Shown piece after piece: positions 62,552 to 64,000 of a stretch of 64,000 nucleotides of DNA. Source of the stretch: Sphingorhabdus sp. (GTDB taxonomy: Bacteria > Pseudomonadota > Alphaproteobacteria > Sphingomonadales > Sphingomonadaceae); the NCBI RefSeq assembly GCF_023910635.1, contig NZ_JAAVVZ010000006.1:62001-126000 (forward strand). The letters run 5' to 3'. Numbering within the stretch: the stretch's first letter is position 1; every line of letters begins with the position of its first letter. Under the pieces are notes generated by a model. The model was not told the origin of the DNA, searched no databases, and saw only the letters and a list, made by a program, of their open reading frames with translations. A program made the translations under genes and the position numbers.

Positions 62552-63993
62552 GCCGTTGCCTCCAGCCGCCTAACCGTAAAGTGCACGCCCAGGAGTAAGG
62601 CGACAAGCCACGTCAGGAGCATTGCAAGACCTGGCAAGGCGGCCTTCACTTTTTCCGGTGTCGAGGCACCGCGATAATTGAAATCGGGCACGTCTTGCCA
62701 ATTCTTCGGATCGATCCGCACACGGCGCGCAGCCTCCGGATCCTTGTTGCGATTGCTGTCGTCGGTATAAGCAATGGATTTTGCCTGCAATTCATTAAGC
62801 TGCTGCACAATATCGAAGCGATAGGCCTCCGATTGCGAGAGGAAGCGTCGATGTCCCTCAAGATCGGTCCCAGCAATCGCCATCGAGGCACGGCGCAGCG
62901 CGATGGCTGGGCTGAATAGACCTACCAAATCGGTTTGCTGGCTTTGCGCTTTTTGCGCTTTGAACTGACGCGTTGCATAATCATCGAACAGTTTTGATGT
63001 CAGTTTTTCGCCTTCTAAAGCCAGCAGTCCACGATAGTTGACGGGCAGGTCTTCAACCTTGCCCACGCCATATTGTTGAAGCGTGCGTGCCTTGAAGGCG
63101 TTGAAAAAGGGATCGTCCGGATTATGGCTATCGCCCATCGCCCGTAAATCCCTCTGGATTGCAATATCGGTTTCCAATCGCGTTAGCGCTGGGTTGGCGG
63201 CGAGCGCCAAGTCCGGCGCAATGCGCGGCAGCAGGATCACCGCAAAGGCCCATATCCCGATCAGCGCCATCAGAGCGGTGCGCGCCTGCGCGGCAAGCGC
63301 TGACGCTAATGTTATCAATAACACCCAGATCGCAAGGTAGAGCGCATAGCCGCCGAGCATTAAGAGGCCGGGAAGGCGCGGCGCACCCTCGACCGTAATC
63401 AGCCAGCCCAATGCGAGCGCAGCCGGCGCGAGCATCAGCGCGGCTATCGTCGCCAGCCCCCATGCCTTTCCCAACAAAAGGCTGCGTGCAGATACGCCGT
63501 GCGCAAACATCTGCCGGATCGTCCCGCGTTCCCGTTCGCGCGCGACTGCGCCAAAGCCGATAAAGATAAGCATCAATGGCGCTAGCACTTGTAAGACGAA
63601 TGCCGGGGTGAGTTGGCCGAAACGGACGAGTAGCGAGCTTTGTCGTACATCGCCAAAATTGGCGCTGTTTTGCCTATGGCCCTCAAGGTAGATCGTATTG
63701 CCCGTAAACGCGTCAACGCCCGGATCGAACGCGGCCAGCACCGGCAGCGGTCGGAAGACGAAATGGCCATAATGCACCATACGGTGCGGGTGGCGCGCAG
63801 GGGCACCATCAAACGCCGCATCGGCCTGTTGCTGAAAACGGGCGCGGATGGCATCGCTGTTATCGCGGCTACTGATCGACGTCAGCGCAGCCAGAATCGA
63901 CAACGCAATCAACATCAAAAGCCCAAGCATAGCGACGCGGTTGCGTCGCAGCAGCCGCCATTCATCGCGTGCAATCAGCCGTATCGCATTCAT
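62548..63993 (-). CDS. ABC transporter permease, DUF3526 type (first)
   Basis: A 481-aa membrane protein with one N-terminal helix (about 20-42), a large periplasmic domain, and a set of helices in the middle (about 130-260) around VARERERGTIRQMFAHGVSARSLLLGKA, the ABC-2 coupling region, plus a final C-terminal helix. It is a paralogue of the next gene. Together they would form a heterodimeric ABC-2 exporter with an ATPase encoded upstream of the window end. Confidence 0.82.
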   Translation of the reverse strand: MNAIRLIARDEWRLLRRNRVAMLGLLMLIALSILAALTSISSRDNSDAIRARFQQQADAAFDGAPARHPHRMVHYGHFVFRPLPVLAAFDPGVDAFTGNTIYLEGHRQNSANFGDVRQSSLLVRFGQLTPAFVLQVLAPLMLIFIGFGAVARERERGTIRQMFAHGVSARSLLLGKAWGLATIAALMLAPAALALGWLITVEGAPRLPGLLMLGGYALYLAIWVLLITLASALAAQARTALMALIGIWAFAVILLPRIAPDLALAANPALTRLETDIAIQRDLRAMGDSHNPDDPFFNAFKARTLQQYGVGKVEDLPVNYRGLLALEGEKLTSKLFDDYATRQFKAQKAQSQQTDLVGLFSPAIALRRASMAIAGTDLEGHRRFLSQSEAYRFDIVQQLNELQAKSIAYTDDSNRNKDPEAARRVRIDPKNWQDVPDFNYRGASTPEKVKAALPGLAMLLTWLVALLLGVHFTVRRLEATA

Positions 63994-64000
63994 GCGGCGA

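Overview
The window looks like a chromosomal segment of a flagellated sphingomonad (Alphaproteobacteria, Sphingomonadales; a Sphingopyxis- or Sphingorhabdus-like freshwater organism is my guess). The grounds are the general character of the proteins: a MetX/MetW pair, a FlgJ without muramidase domain, a MJ0042 zinc-ribbon protein, a large TonB-dependent receptor and DUF3526 ABC permeases. No rRNA or marker gene fixes the genus.

Region 1 (1-23.1 kb) is core genome. Two flagellar blocks, fliP-fliQ-fliR-flhB-fliD-fliS and flgBCDEFGHIJKL-motA-motB, flank housekeeping genes: a MJ0042 protein, ftsE-ftsX, a YdcF-like gene, a PlsC-like acyltransferase, tyrA-hisC on the minus strand, and divergent metX-metW. 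A sigma-54 -24/-12 promoter lies before flgB, and a sigma-54 activator without receiver domain closes the locus. The hook cap (FlgD, 100 aa) and hook protein (FlgE, 275 aa) are unusually short. A tRNA-Leu(GAG) at 23.03 kb marks the end of the core block.

Region 2 (23.5-55.9 kb) is an accessory catabolic island and the most interesting part. A long run of minus-strand genes, mostly overlapping by a few bases, reads soxB-soxD-soxA-soxG, a class-C beta-lactamase-like hydrolase, a DUF1611 protein (DgcN type), an enolase-superfamily epimerase (DgcA type), an esterase, an M32 carboxypeptidase, an MFS carrier, an M20 carboxypeptidase, a Leu/Val-type dehydrogenase, an unrecognised 447-aa protein, a D-2-hydroxyacid dehydrogenase, a frameshifted SnoaL-like gene and an M24 aminopeptidase. 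Divergent from it are an M19 dipeptidase and a TonB-dependent receptor. A TetR regulator follows. A second divergent pair carries MFS-DUF885-hydrolase to the left and an iodotyrosine-deiodinase-like flavoprotein-DUF885-hydrolase-M3 oligopeptidase to the right. Copies of one inverted-repeat operator (consensus CCATACATNNATGTATGG) sit at both divergent promoter regions, before the receptor gene and before tetR. I infer one TetR regulon for uptake and complete breakdown of a modified peptide. The enzyme set points to N-methyl residues, D-residues (D-Glu), ester bonds or 2-hydroxyacids, and possibly a halogenated tyrosine. The actual substrate is not shown by the sequence.

Region 3 (55.9-64 kb) holds an IS481-family element with a 6-bp CCTAGG duplication, an IS630-family element whose transposase is in two frames, REP-like palindromes, a 135-bp tandem duplication, two unrecognised genes (one a lipoprotein) and two DUF3526 ABC permeases. 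A family of short inverted-repeat elements with TAGGGTCAGGACC ends is scattered through regions 1 and 3.
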